Shown here in pieces: positions 1 through 8,126 of a stretch of DNA of 44,509 bases. The translations under genes were made by a program, and so were the position numbers. The notes beneath the pieces were generated by a model. That model made no database searches. It had not been told where the DNA came from and worked only from the letters and a program-made list of their open reading frames with translations. Source of the DNA: CAYSRC01 sp964433495 (GTDB lineage: Bacteria; Bacillota; Clostridia; Oscillospirales; Ruminococcaceae); the NCBI GenBank assembly GCA_964433495.1, contig CAYSRC010000016.1, positions 1-44,509 of the forward strand, read 5' to 3'. Every line of letters begins with the position of its first letter. Position 1 is the first letter of the stretch.

Positions 1-30
1 CAGTTCTGCACGACAATTATATTTTGACTT

Positions 31-317
31 GTATCTATTTTGTCAAGTCCTTCCAAAGTCCCGACGCGATGATATACGCGTCGGGATTTTCCGTAGGTGA
101 AAAATTCCCCCTCTCGGCGGCGGTTTGCAGAGCAACTGCGCTGCAAACCGCCTTTCACCCCCTTGATGTCCGCGAAAGACGGCATCCGCCCTTTCGCGGA
201 ACAAAACGTGGCAGCGGTCGGCCGCGTCTGCAAGACGGCCCGCGCGGTGCAAGCTTTTTTGCAAAGAGACGCGATACTGCATTTTGTACGGCATCTGTTT
301 TGTAAATTCCTTCCAAA
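31..317. repeat. Pair of imperfect 27-nt direct repeats
   Basis: Positions 31-57 and 291-317 match at 23 of 27 bases by eye, and both end in TCCTTCCAAA. Each is followed at once by a hairpin (59-90 and 313-353). Between them lie two more perfect hairpins: 119-130 with 141-152 (12 bp) and 169-178 with 191-200 (10 bp). No credible gene is seen in 1-393. The block looks like repeated 3' ends of transcripts or an intergenic repetitive element. Confidence 0.5.
59..90 (+). terminator. Hairpin terminator, 10-bp stem
   Basis: TCCCGACGCG (59-68) pairs with CGCGTCGGGA (77-86) around an 8-nt loop, followed by TTTT. It probably ends a transcript that enters from left of the window. Confidence 0.6.
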
Positions 318-353
318 AAGAGAAGACAGGTTTTACCTACCTTCTCTTTTTGG
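313..353. terminator. Bidirectional terminator-like hairpin
   Basis: CCAAAAAGAGAAG (313-325) is a perfect 13-bp complement of 341-353, with an inner AGGT/ACCT stem at 328-338. The arms are A-rich on one side and T-rich on the other, so it could terminate transcription in both directions. The plus-strand T-run is at 347-351. Confidence 0.55.
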
Positions 354-393
354 TACGGCTGTTGTTAAGAGACGATGAAAAAAACTTCAGGTC

Positions 394-1261
394 TCAGTCC
401 CACGCCCGCATCTTGTTGAAGCGCTTTTCCGGCGTATCCGAAACGTGGCCGGATTTACCCATACGGTTTAGGATGAGCCGGCGGTAGAGAAGGGAGGGCG
501 GATGTCCGGCACCGTCTCCTTCACCGGGAATTCTCCCCGCCGATAGCGCTTGTACATGCTGTTTGGGCTGTTCCGGCCGTGCATGGCCAAAAAGATGAAC
601 AGCGCGATGGCGGAAATAGCCGGCGCGGCGAAGCTTGCCATATTCCGAAAGTAGGGTAAATCGGGGAAGGCGGTGTGAATCGACAGAGAAATCGGTTCCA
701 TAACCGCCGGCGCCGCAAGCAGGGAGAATCCGGGCGCCTCCTCTTGCAGCTTCATATTGACCTTTTTAAGCTTCTCCGTCCGGCGCTTGGCGTTTTTGGC
801 GAAAAGGTGTGCGGCCGTGTCGATAAAAGTCACGCTGTCATTGGGTATCTCAAACCACCCCCGTCGGCGGCAGCCCTCCCTGTTCAGTAGGTGCAGCTGA
901 CATGTCGGGTCGCGCCCTTCGTGTGGGTTCCCTTCTCGGACAGATAAAAGGCGATACAGCGACCTTGTGGCTTGTCTGCTCACACACCGAAGTGCAGCTT
1001 TGGGTTGTCATTCACCTGTTCGGCCACATACTCAAAAATGTTTTGCGACGGGAAGCCGTACTCGCCGGGCTCTGACCGACGTGGGGATGTCGTCCGGCTC
1101 TGTACTCGCACGGAGCCGCCCGTACAGGTTGTCATCAGGGCCGTTTTTCGCCGTACCGTCAGAAAGCGTTCACTGCCTTTTGGCAGTGGCGTCTCCCGCA
1201 CAATTCTTCTCGACTCCCGCCGCGCGCTTTTCCCCATGGTTGTCTGCCCCCCTCTCCGCAT
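394..1261 (-). pseudogene. Decayed gene for an unidentified membrane protein
   Basis: No single minus-strand frame is open, but coherent protein-like text continues across frames in one order. About 1170-1070 reads NGPDDNLYGRLRASTEPDD. Then GEYGFPSQNIFEYVAEQVND runs to a TGA near 980. The same frame continues after that stop with ADKPQGRCIAFYLSEKG. A frame change near 860 gives NDSVTFIDTAAHLFAKNAKR and a hydrophobic segment (FAAPAISAIALFIFLAM). A last shift near 495 leads to KRFNKMRAWD and a stop at 394-396. This suggests a protein of roughly 280 residues broken by at least two stops and about three frameshifts. I do not recognise the family. The exact 5' end is uncertain. The longest intact piece, 468-983, could be mistaken for a gene. 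Confidence 0.55.
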
Positions 1262-1398
1262 CGGCGCCGTTCCCGCATAATATGTAGAAACAGCGGCTTT
1301 TTTAAGTGATCATATAGGGCCGAAACGCCTTTTGCAAGAAAAACGCAGGGCGGACAGAGCGGGGATGCGCATGGAAAGCAGTCTCCATTGTATGCCGT

Positions 1399-1427
1399 TT
1401 GCCGTTCAACCGATAACTTGATATAAT
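1399..1427 (+). promoter_or_regulatory. Sigma-A promoter for the DUF3795 gene
   Basis: TTGCCG (1399-1404), a 17-nt spacer, then TATAAT (1422-1427) with an extended TG one base upstream of the -10. The start codon is 20 nt downstream, so the leader is very short. Confidence 0.7.
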
Positions 1428-1446
1428 ATCCGAAAGAGGTGACAGG

Positions 1447-1989
1447 ATGAGGGGATTTCAACGAAGCAACCCGTTGTTCTCGCTCTGCGGATTGAACTGC
1501 GGGCTGTGCCCCATGCGGTTGGGAAACTACTGTGGCGGCTGTGGGAACGGGAACCAATCTTGTAGAATCGCGAGATGCAGTCTGGAACACGGAGGGATTG
1601 AGTATTGCTATGCGTGCGGGCAGTATCCGTGCGAAAAGTATCGGCACATAGATGAATATGACTCCTTCATCACGCACAGGCGTCGAAAGGCGGATCTTGA
1701 ACGGGCGCAGAGCATCGGCATTGAACAATACAACCTCGAGCAACAGGAAAAGATACAGATTCTTTCCTATCTGCTTGCCCACTTTAATGACGGACGCAGA
1801 AAGAATTTCTTTTGTGTGGCGGTCAATTTGTTGGAGCTTTCGGACCTGAGAGAGGCGATGGAGAGGATACACGCCGATGACGTGCTGCCCTCGCTGCCGC
1901 AAAAAGAACAATGCCTGTTTGCGGCGGAAACCCTTAGAAAGCTTGCCGCCGAGAGAGGCATACAGCTGAAGCTGATAAAGAAAAAGTGA
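1447..1989 (+). CDS. DUF3795 cysteine-rich protein
   Basis: A 180-residue protein of unknown function. The N-terminal half has the cysteine pattern of DUF3795: CGLNCGLCP near residues 14-22, CGGCGNG near 29-35, a C-x4-C pair just after, then YCYACGQYPC near 54-63. This pattern suggests a metal-binding or zinc-ribbon-like fold, but no enzymatic role is established. The C-terminal half is helical and charged, ending in LKLIKKK. The start is supported by AGAGGTGAC just upstream and by the strong promoter at 1399-1427. The gene appears monocistronic, with a strong terminator at 2171-2219. It is unrelated to the nucleoside genes that follow. Family assignment is good; function is unknown. Confidence 0.8.
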   Translation: MRGFQRSNPLFSLCGLNCGLCPMRLGNYCGGCGNGNQSCRIARCSLEHGGIEYCYACGQYPCEKYRHIDEYDSFITHRRRKADLERAQSIGIEQYNLEQQEKIQILSYLLAHFNDGRRKNFFCVAVNLLELSDLREAMERIHADDVLPSLPQKEQCLFAAETLRKLAAERGIQLKLIKKK

Positions 1990-2170
1990 TGGTTGCGCAC
2001 TAAGGCTGTGCGGTGCCGGCAAAGATCTGTCTTATCGAGTTGATTTCGGGAGAAAAGATAGCGTACTCCGCCGGGACGGCCGCCGCCGGCGGGGCGGCGG
2101 CTCGGTTTCCGAGACAGCTCAAAGAGATTCTCTCCGACAAAAGCGGCGGCCGTTATGAGGGAACAGAAGA

Positions 2171-2219
2171 GAACACGCCGCCCGATGCTGTCATCAGCAT
2201 CGGGCGGCGTGTTCTTTTT
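2171..2219 (+). terminator. Strong intrinsic terminator, perfect 20-bp stem
   Basis: 2171-2190 pairs perfectly with 2195-2214 around a TCAT loop, followed by TTTTT. It ends the DUF3795 transcript. It also lies just past the stop of the convergent gene at 2297-3031, but the opposite side is less T-rich. Confidence 0.85.
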
Positions 2220-2296
2220 AGCAGAGCTCTTGTTTAGGGTATACCGCCGACGGGCTGTCGGCCTTCGGTTTTAAATGGGCGGCGTGTGTTTCGAGG

Positions 2297-3031
2297 CTAC
2301 TCGGCAAGCGAGTTGAATTCGCGCAGCAGCTTGACAAAGGCGGCTTCGTCATCCCAAAGGTTCATCAGCACGTTTCCGATGATAGCCCCCTGCGAGCCGG
2401 TGGCTTTTACGGCGGAAAGGGCTTCCTTTGTCTTGATCCCGAAAACGCTGTAGATGGGCGCGGTGACACCCTTTTCGCGCAGATACTTGTACTTCTTTTC
2501 ATAGGTTTCAAGGCCCTCGGTGTCGACCTCACCGGGCTTTTTGTTTCTTATCGCGACAATTGAAGGGCAGCCGCTTTTGCCGGCGCTGACACACGTCCGC
2601 ACCTCGCTTTCGGGCATCGCATGAACGATGATTTTCATGTCTATAATGCCGTTGTCCTCAATGTACCGCGAGGTCTTTTCAGTGTTGTTGGGGATCATGA
2701 ACGATGCGACGTTGATTTCCTTGCCGAACTCGACAAACCGCTCGAGACCTATCGACTCGACAACGTCGTGATAAACGACCACGTGCAGCTCGAGCTCGGG
2801 ATAGCGCCTGCGTATTTCGCGTATCGCGTCCATAAAATCGTCGTAATCTGCCCCGCTCGCGAGGGAGTCGGACATCATTTTTTTCACAAACGCCGTCTCG
2901 GCATAGGGATCCTTTGAGGGCATGTCGATTTGAAGCGCCCTAGCCCCGTTGGCGACGTATTTGTCGACCATGTCAAGGGTGCGCTCGATTGTGGGGCACG
3001 CGACACAGATGTAATAGATGGGATTGAACAT
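2297..3031 (-). CDS. TrpA-like TIM-barrel protein (paralogue 1)
   Basis: A 244-residue protein resembling the tryptophan synthase alpha chain (COG0159 type) but slightly shorter. There is no trpB or other trp gene in the window. The segment RALQIDMPSKDPYAE aligns with the TrpA region holding catalytic Glu49 and Asp60. Here those positions are Gln34 and Glu45, spaced 11 apart as in TrpA. The C-terminal phosphate-loop region reads GAIIGNVLM, where TrpA has G-S. It has two relatives in this window (13473 and 14219). It is transcribed divergently from the BMP-ABC operon from a shared regulatory region, so it probably belongs to the same regulon. The RBS is GGAGGT (plus-strand ACCTCC at 3037-3042). 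The fold call is confident. The reaction is unknown, and true TrpA activity is unlikely. Confidence 0.75.
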   Translation of the reverse strand: MFNPIYYICVACPTIERTLDMVDKYVANGARALQIDMPSKDPYAETAFVKKMMSDSLASGADYDDFMDAIREIRRRYPELELHVVVYHDVVESIGLERFVEFGKEINVASFMIPNNTEKTSRYIEDNGIIDMKIIVHAMPESEVRTCVSAGKSGCPSIVAIRNKKPGEVDTEGLETYEKKYKYLREKGVTAPIYSVFGIKTKEALSAVKATGSQGAIIGNVLMNLWDDEAAFVKLLREFNSLAE

Positions 3032-3077
3032 GACAGACCTCCTATAAAATATTATGATGTTATTACCACTTGATGAA

Positions 3078-3106
3078 AGTATATCATATTATCTCAATCT
3101 TTACAA
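3078..3106 (-). promoter_or_regulatory. Leftward promoter for TrpA-like gene 1
   Basis: On the minus strand, TTGTAA (complement of 3101-3106), a 17-nt spacer, then TATACT (complement of 3078-3083). An ATGATGT half-site at 3054-3060 lies just downstream, resembling the operator on the rightward side. Confidence 0.5.
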
Positions 3107-3183
3107 CTGTTTTTTACGTATTATACCGTCATATATGTGCATATTTGATAAAAATTATTGTAAATTTTGATGATAAATCACAA

Positions 3184-3212
3184 TAGACATCTCTTTGCAA
3201 CGGTGTTATAAT
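3184..3212 (+). promoter_or_regulatory. Main promoter of nucleoside cluster 1
   Basis: TAGACA (3184-3189), a 17-nt spacer and a perfect TATAAT (3207-3212) in an AT-rich stretch that contrasts with the GC-rich genes. It drives the BMP lipoprotein gene at 3270 and probably the following operon. Confidence 0.75.
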
Positions 3213-3226
3213 TTTAAGCAAGAAGT

Positions 3227-3246
3227 CATGATGTCATAACATCATG
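3227..3246. promoter_or_regulatory. Palindromic operator CATGATGT-N4-ACATCATG
   Basis: A perfect 8-bp inverted repeat separated by CATA, centred about 18 nt past the expected transcription start. This position suits a repressor. The GntR/UTRA protein at 16042 is the natural candidate, by inference. Half-sites recur at 3054-3060 (ATGATGT, leftward promoter) and 25849-25856 (CATGATGT, upstream of the second BMP gene). Confidence 0.5.
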
Positions 3247-3269
3247 CAATAACAACAAGGAGAATAGAG

Positions 3270-4373
3270 ATGAAGAAAGTAATCAGCTTGCTTTTGGTAA
3301 TGGTTATGATGTTCACGCTCGCTGCGTGCGGGGGCGGGAGCGACGCTCCCGTCAACGAGGGCGGAGATGCCGCCGACACGCCGACAGGCGAGGAGGACAA
3401 CTCCAAAAAGGTCGCCCTTATATGCAACACCGGCGGACTCGGAGACAAGAGCTTCAACGACAGCGGCTACCGCGGCCTCGAGAGAGCTGCGGCCGATTTC
3501 GGCATCGAGTTCACGGTCGTCGAGCCCACCGAGGTCGCCCAGGGCGAGACCTATCTTCGCCAGTTTGCCGACTCGGGCTACGGCGCGGTGATAACGCTCG
3601 AGTATCCCCACGCCGAGATACTCAAGACGCTTGCCGATGAATACCCCAACACCGTTTTCTGCGCCACCGACCAGGTCGTCGACAACGACAAGGTGCTGTC
3701 CATTATCTTTGACTACAACCAGTCTTCCTATCTCGCGGGCGTTGCCGCGGCGATGATAGCGAGCGGTGACTACAACATAATCGACGGGGTTGCCGATCAC
3801 GGCAAGGGCGTCATCGGCGTCATCTGCGCGCTTGAGTCGGACGGCTTCCACCACTTCACCGAGGCGTTTACACAGGGCGCGAAGGACACCGACCCCGACA
3901 CGACGGTGCTCTATGACTGGAGCGTCGGCTTCTCGGACACCCAGCTTTCCAAGCAGGTTGCCGACAACATGTTCGCAAGCGAGGGCGCGGATATCGTCTT
4001 CCAGGTGTGCGGGCTTGCGGGCCTCGGCATATTCCAGGCGGCCAAAGAGAACAACTGCCTTGCGATAGGGGTCGACAGCGATCAGGACTATATCGAACCG
4101 GGCACAATCCTCACCTCGGTTGTCAAGGAGGTCGACACGGCGGTATACAAGATATGCGAGCAGCTTGTGAACGGGACGCTCAAGGGCGGCACCCTCTCCC
4201 TCCCGCTCGGCGACGGAACCGAGATAACCGACATGTCGACGATTGCCGAATATGTCACCGATGAAGAGGCTTTCCGGGCGATAGTGGACGCGGTCGAGGA
4301 GGCAAGGCAGAAGATTCTGTCGGGCGAGATAACCGTTCTGTCAGGCAACAGCGGCGAGCGCTACGAAGGATAA
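3270..4373 (+). CDS. BMP-family nucleoside-binding lipoprotein (cluster 1)
   Basis: Substrate-binding protein of a BMP-type ABC importer, the family of bacterial purine-nucleoside receptors. The 367-residue product starts with a lipoprotein signal peptide and lipobox LAAC (lipid-modified Cys20), then an acidic/Gly linker. The mature domain begins KKVALICNTGGLGDKSFND, the typical BMP N-terminus. Later blocks fit the fold: SSYLAGVAAAM, GKGVIGVICALESDG, DIVFQVCGLAGLGIFQAA and AIGVDSDQDY. The RBS is AAGGAG, nine bases before ATG. It is the first gene after the promoter at 3184-3212. A strong hairpin separates it from the ATPase, which usually gives the binding protein higher expression. The likely ligand is a nucleoside; the specific one cannot be read from sequence. 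Confidence 0.9.
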   Translation: MKKVISLLLVMVMMFTLAACGGGSDAPVNEGGDAADTPTGEEDNSKKVALICNTGGLGDKSFNDSGYRGLERAAADFGIEFTVVEPTEVAQGETYLRQFADSGYGAVITLEYPHAEILKTLADEYPNTVFCATDQVVDNDKVLSIIFDYNQSSYLAGVAAAMIASGDYNIIDGVADHGKGVIGVICALESDGFHHFTEAFTQGAKDTDPDTTVLYDWSVGFSDTQLSKQVADNMFASEGADIVFQVCGLAGLGIFQAAKENNCLAIGVDSDQDYIEPGTILTSVVKEVDTAVYKICEQLVNGTLKGGTLSLPLGDGTEITDMSTIAEYVTDEEAFRAIVDAVEEARQKILSGEITVLSGNSGERYEG

Positions 4374-4384
4374 GATGTAGATAT

Positions 4385-4429
4385 GCTTTAAAGCGGCCGG
4401 GCGGTCGGGCCGCTCGGCCGCTTTAAAGC
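4385..4429 (+). promoter_or_regulatory. Intercistronic hairpin after BMP gene 1
   Basis: 4385-4399 pairs perfectly with 4415-4429. A G-U pair and an inner GCGG/CCGC extend the stem to about 20 bp with a 5-nt loop. There is no T-run. It is likely an mRNA-stabilising or partial-attenuation element between the binding-protein and ATPase genes. 4430-4531 shows nothing else. Confidence 0.65.
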
Positions 4430-4531
4430 CTTAAGGGGGACGCGTTTTTCGGGTGGGGACACCCGCACAGCACGCGCGGCGCGAACCAACCACACCGCGA
4501 AAGCGGGATATCTGATAGAAGGCGGTCGGAC

Positions 4532-6052
4532 ATGAACATTGTCGAAACGAAACAGTTGACCAAGCTGTTTGCGAAGTTTGTCGCGAACGACAGGATAGAC
4601 ATTGCCGTCAAAGAGGGGGAGATCCGCGCGGTCATCGGCGAGAACGGCGCGGGCAAAACGACCCTGATGAACATGCTTTACGGCATGATAAAGCCCACCT
4701 CGGGCGAAATCTACATCAAGGGCAGGCAGGTGAAGCTGACATCGCCGAAAGTTGCGATTGAAAACGGGCTCGGCATGGTTCACCAGCACTTCAAGCTTGT
4801 CCCCGGCCTTACGGTATACGAGAACATAATGCTCGGCGCCGAGATAACAAAGCTCTCGCTTGTAGACGTCAAAACGGAAAAGGAGCGGATAAACGCGCTC
4901 ATCGACAAGTACAACTTCAACCTCAACGCCGACGACCGTGTCGAGGACATCTCGATAGGCGCGAAGCAGCGCGTCGAGATCCTCAAGATGCTCTACCGCG
5001 ACGTCGACATCCTCATCTTTGACGAGCCCACCTCGGTTCTAACCCCGCAGGAGGTCGACGAGCTCATCGAAAACCTGTTTGAGCTCAGGGCGCAGGGCAA
5101 GACGATTATCATCATTACCCACAAGCTGCAGGAGGTCAAAAAGCTCGCCGACACGATAACGGTCATCAGGCGCGGCAGGGTGATCGGCACCATCGAGTCG
5201 AAGGACGCGACGATGGAACAGCTTGCGCAGATGATGGTCGGCAGGTCGGTCATCATGCAGGTCGACAGAAGCGCGGGCGCCGGTGCGGGCGAGGTGATCT
5301 ATGAGGTCGACGGCCTCAGTGTCAAAAACAGCATGGGGCTTGAAGCCGTTAAAAACCTTTCGCTGAAGGTCCATAAAAACGAGATTCTCGGCATCGCGGG
5401 CGTGGAGGGCAACGGACAGACAGAGCTCGCGAAGACCTTAAGCGGCATGATGACCTCGTCGGGCGGCAGCGTCCGTTTGAACGGAGAGGACATAACCGAC
5501 ATGTGGCCCGACCGGCTCAGGGCGCAGAAGGTCGGCATAATCCCCGAGGACAGGTATGAAGAGGGCCTGTGCCGTGACATGAAGGTGTCGCAAAACCTGA
5601 TTGCCGGCTATCACAACAGGCAGCCTGTGTGCAAAAAGGGGTTCCTTTTGGACAAAAAGGAGATAAAGAAAAACAAAAGCGAGCTCGTCGAAAGGTATGA
5701 TATCCGTCTTTCGGCGGACGACCCCAACGTATCGGGTCTGTCGGGAGGAAACGCCCAAAAGATTATCATTGCCCGCGAGTTCAGCGCCGACCCGGACATG
5801 CTTTTGTGCTGTCAGCCGACCCGAGGCGTCGACGTCGGTTCGATAGAGACGATACACAAACAGATAATCGATTTTCGCAATCAGGGCAAGGCGGTGCTGC
5901 TCATCTCCTCCGAGCTCAGCGAGATAATGGCCCTCTCCGACCGAATAGCGGTCATGTTCAAGGGGGAGATCGTGGGCGAGTTTAACGCGGGCGAAACCAC
6001 GCCCGAGGAGCTCGGACTCTATATGACCGGGGCAAAGAGAAACAGCGGTTAG
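4532..6052 (+). CDS. ABC importer ATPase, duplicated NBD (BMP/nucleoside type)
   Basis: A 506-residue sugar/nucleoside-type ATPase with two fused nucleotide-binding domains. NBD1 has Walker A GENGAGKTT near residues 37-45, an ISIGAKQRVEIL signature region and Walker B ILIFDEPTSVLTP. NBD2 has a degenerate Walker A (GVEGNGQTEL), LSGGNAQK as signature and CCQPTRGVDVGS in place of Walker B. An inactive-looking second site is normal for this family. It powers uptake of the ligand captured by the lipoprotein at 3270, with the permeases at 6106 and 7191. It starts at ATG 4532; the upstream Shine-Dalgarno is modest (GAAGGCGG). Confidence 0.92.
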   Translation: MNIVETKQLTKLFAKFVANDRIDIAVKEGEIRAVIGENGAGKTTLMNMLYGMIKPTSGEIYIKGRQVKLTSPKVAIENGLGMVHQHFKLVPGLTVYENIMLGAEITKLSLVDVKTEKERINALIDKYNFNLNADDRVEDISIGAKQRVEILKMLYRDVDILIFDEPTSVLTPQEVDELIENLFELRAQGKTIIIITHKLQEVKKLADTITVIRRGRVIGTIESKDATMEQLAQMMVGRSVIMQVDRSAGAGAGEVIYEVDGLSVKNSMGLEAVKNLSLKVHKNEILGIAGVEGNGQTELAKTLSGMMTSSGGSVRLNGEDITDMWPDRLRAQKVGIIPEDRYEEGLCRDMKVSQNLIAGYHNRQPVCKKGFLLDKKEIKKNKSELVERYDIRLSADDPNVSGLSGGNAQKIIIAREFSADPDMLLCCQPTRGVDVGSIETIHKQIIDFRNQGKAVLLISSELSEIMALSDRIAVMFKGEIVGEFNAGETTPEELGLYMTGAKRNSG

Positions 6053-6105
6053 GCAAAATTCAACTTGACGTGGCCGGCTACGCCGCACCGCGGGGAGGTA
6101 ACGGT

Positions 6106-7194
6106 TTGGAAAGATTCAGAAAAATAACGGCGTCTGTCCTCAATCTGCTGCTGCCGATTGTCTTTGCGTTCAGCGTGGGCGCCGTTTTTATAGCATTGAC
6201 GGGCAAAAACCCCCTTCACATCTACGGCTTTTTGATCGAGCAGTCGCTGTTGAGCAGGACAGGGATCCTGAACACCCTCGCCTATGCCACGCCGCTTATC
6301 ATGACGGGCCTCGGCATCGCCGTGTCGTTTAAAGCGGGGCTCTACAACATGGGCATTGAAGGGCAGATGTACATGGGCGCCTTTTTTGCCACCTTTTTGG
6401 GCTTCACCCTGAAGGGACTGCCCCCGATCATTCATGTGACGATATGCATCCTCGGCGGCATGGCGATGGGCATGCTCTATTCGATAATACCTGCCGTGCT
6501 CAAGGCGTATTGCCACGTGAACGAGATGGTCGCGACGATGATGCTCAACTATGCGGCCATCATCTTCACCAAGTTTCTTACGAACGGGCCGTTTACGGCC
6601 AAGATAGGCTACCCCGCCACCGAGGCGGTCGAAGAGAGCGCGAGGCTGCCCCGCTTCAGCTCGCGCGCGCCGCTGACCCCCGCGATCTTTATCGCGCTGG
6701 CGCTTGTGCTGTTGGTGTGGGTCATCTACAGAAAGACGGTTTTCGGCTTTGAGATTGAGGCCATCGGCAAGCATGTCGAGTTTGCGGACTCGGTCGGCAT
6801 GCGTGTCGAAAAAAAGATCATCCGCATCTTCCTGCTCGCGGGCGCGATATCGGGCATTGCGGGCGCGACCGAGATGCTGGGCGTGCACTATCGCTTTACA
6901 CCCGGCTTTTCGACAAACCCGGGGCTTGGCTGGGACGGAATGCTCGTTGCGCTTTTGGGTTCGCACGAGCCGTTCAGCGTCCTTGCGGCGGCGATATTCT
7001 TCGGCGCGTTGAAATACGGCGGGACGACGATGCAGACCTTTGTCGGCGTGTCCAACGACACCATCGGGATCATCCAGGCGTCGCTTGTGCTCTTTTTGAG
7101 CGCGCGGTACATCAGCAAGGACTCGCGGATATTTGACGGACTCGAAGGCTTTATCTCCAAGCGAAGGCTCGAGCGTGAGGAGGGGAAGAAATGA
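6106..7194 (+). CDS. ABC permease 1 (BMP/nucleoside importer)
   Basis: A 362-residue multispanning permease of the branched-chain/sugar superfamily (BPD_transp_2). The diagnostic loop SFKAGLYNMGIEGQMYMG lies near residues 77-94. Other conserved stretches are AYCHVNEMVATMMLNY and the C-terminal GLGWDGMLVALLGSHEP. I chose TTG 6106 because GGAGG at 6094-6098 sits 7 nt before it. The upstream GTG at 6070 lacks a ribosome site and would add 12 non-conserved residues. Its stop overlaps the next start (ATGA at 7191-7194), which indicates translational coupling. Confidence 0.88.
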   Translation: MERFRKITASVLNLLLPIVFAFSVGAVFIALTGKNPLHIYGFLIEQSLLSRTGILNTLAYATPLIMTGLGIAVSFKAGLYNMGIEGQMYMGAFFATFLGFTLKGLPPIIHVTICILGGMAMGMLYSIIPAVLKAYCHVNEMVATMMLNYAAIIFTKFLTNGPFTAKIGYPATEAVEESARLPRFSSRAPLTPAIFIALALVLLVWVIYRKTVFGFEIEAIGKHVEFADSVGMRVEKKIIRIFLLAGAISGIAGATEMLGVHYRFTPGFSTNPGLGWDGMLVALLGSHEPFSVLAAAIFFGALKYGGTTMQTFVGVSNDTIGIIQASLVLFLSARYISKDSRIFDGLEGFISKRRLEREEGKK

Positions 7195-8117
7195 GCAACA
7201 TAGTTTCGCTGTTTTCCATGACGCTCACCATGGCGACGCCGCTCATCTTCGGGGTGCTCGGCGGGCTGTTCACCTACAAGGCGGGCGTGCTCAACATAGC
7301 CATCGAGGGCATGATGACCGCGGGCGCGTTCGGCTCGGTGCTGGGCGTCTACTACACGCGCACCGTTTTCGGCGGCTATGTCGCGGGTATACTCGTCTCG
7401 CTGTGCTTCGGGCTGCTGTTCTCCTTCTTCACCGTGACGCTCAAGGCGCACAACACCATTGCGAGCCTTGCCATCAACACGGCGGCCGCGAGCATCGCGC
7501 CGTTTGTGTGCCTGCTGCTGTTCGGCAACAGAACGTCGGTCATCGTGACCGATGTCGCGGTGCCGAGCGACATCGCGCTCGACATCCCGCTGCTGCGGGA
7601 CATCCCGATATTGGGGGATATCCTCAACAGGCTGCCGCCGCTCACCTATGTTTCCCTTTTGGCAATCGCCCTCTGTTCGGTTCTGCTCTACAGGACCAGG
7701 TTCGGCATCTACACCCGCGTCAGCGGCGAAAACCGCGAGGCGGCAGAGGCCGTGGGCATAAACGTGAATGCGGTGCGCTACGGCGCCATCATGGTCTCGG
7801 CCCTGTTCAGTGCGCTCGCGGGCATCAACCTCGCGGTCGAGAACCTCGGGATGTACACCGACGACATGGTCAGCGGCAGGGGCTTTATCTGCCTTGCGGC
7901 GATCTATTGCGGCAAGGGCAGGCCGATGAACTGCGTCGCGTACGCGCTGTTGTTCGGTTTTGCGCGCGCGATACAGGTCAAGATAACGACCTACTTTGAC
8001 GCCGCGACGGCCTCCCTCATCGAGATGCTGCCCTATCTGATAATCGTCGCCGTCATGTTTGTCACGGCGCTCGGCGATATCAGAAAGCGCAACACGCGCG
8101 GATTCAAAAACGAGTGA
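7191..8117 (+). CDS. ABC permease 2 (BMP/nucleoside importer)
   Basis: A 308-residue hydrophobic permease that partners permease 1. The family motif appears as TYKAGVLNIAIEGMMTAGAF near residues 25-44, and there are about eight to nine membrane segments. The start overlaps the preceding stop by ATGA. It completes a four-gene importer (binding protein, double ATPase, two permeases) for a nucleoside-like solute. The kinase gene follows after nine bases, so transport and phosphorylation are probably co-expressed. Confidence 0.9.
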   Translation: MSNIVSLFSMTLTMATPLIFGVLGGLFTYKAGVLNIAIEGMMTAGAFGSVLGVYYTRTVFGGYVAGILVSLCFGLLFSFFTVTLKAHNTIASLAINTAAASIAPFVCLLLFGNRTSVIVTDVAVPSDIALDIPLLRDIPILGDILNRLPPLTYVSLLAIALCSVLLYRTRFGIYTRVSGENREAAEAVGINVNAVRYGAIMVSALFSALAGINLAVENLGMYTDDMVSGRGFICLAAIYCGKGRPMNCVAYALLFGFARAIQVKITTYFDAATASLIEMLPYLIIVAVMFVTALGDIRKRNTRGFKNE

Positions 8118-8126
8118 GGGCGGGCG

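Noticed and set aside
2013..2237. 74-codon frame after the DUF3795 gene
   Set aside because: Its end is the terminator stem-loop, and composition and start are not convincing.
2297..3031. Tryptophan synthase alpha chain proper
   Set aside because: The catalytic Glu/Asp positions are Gln/Glu, and there is no trp context in the window.
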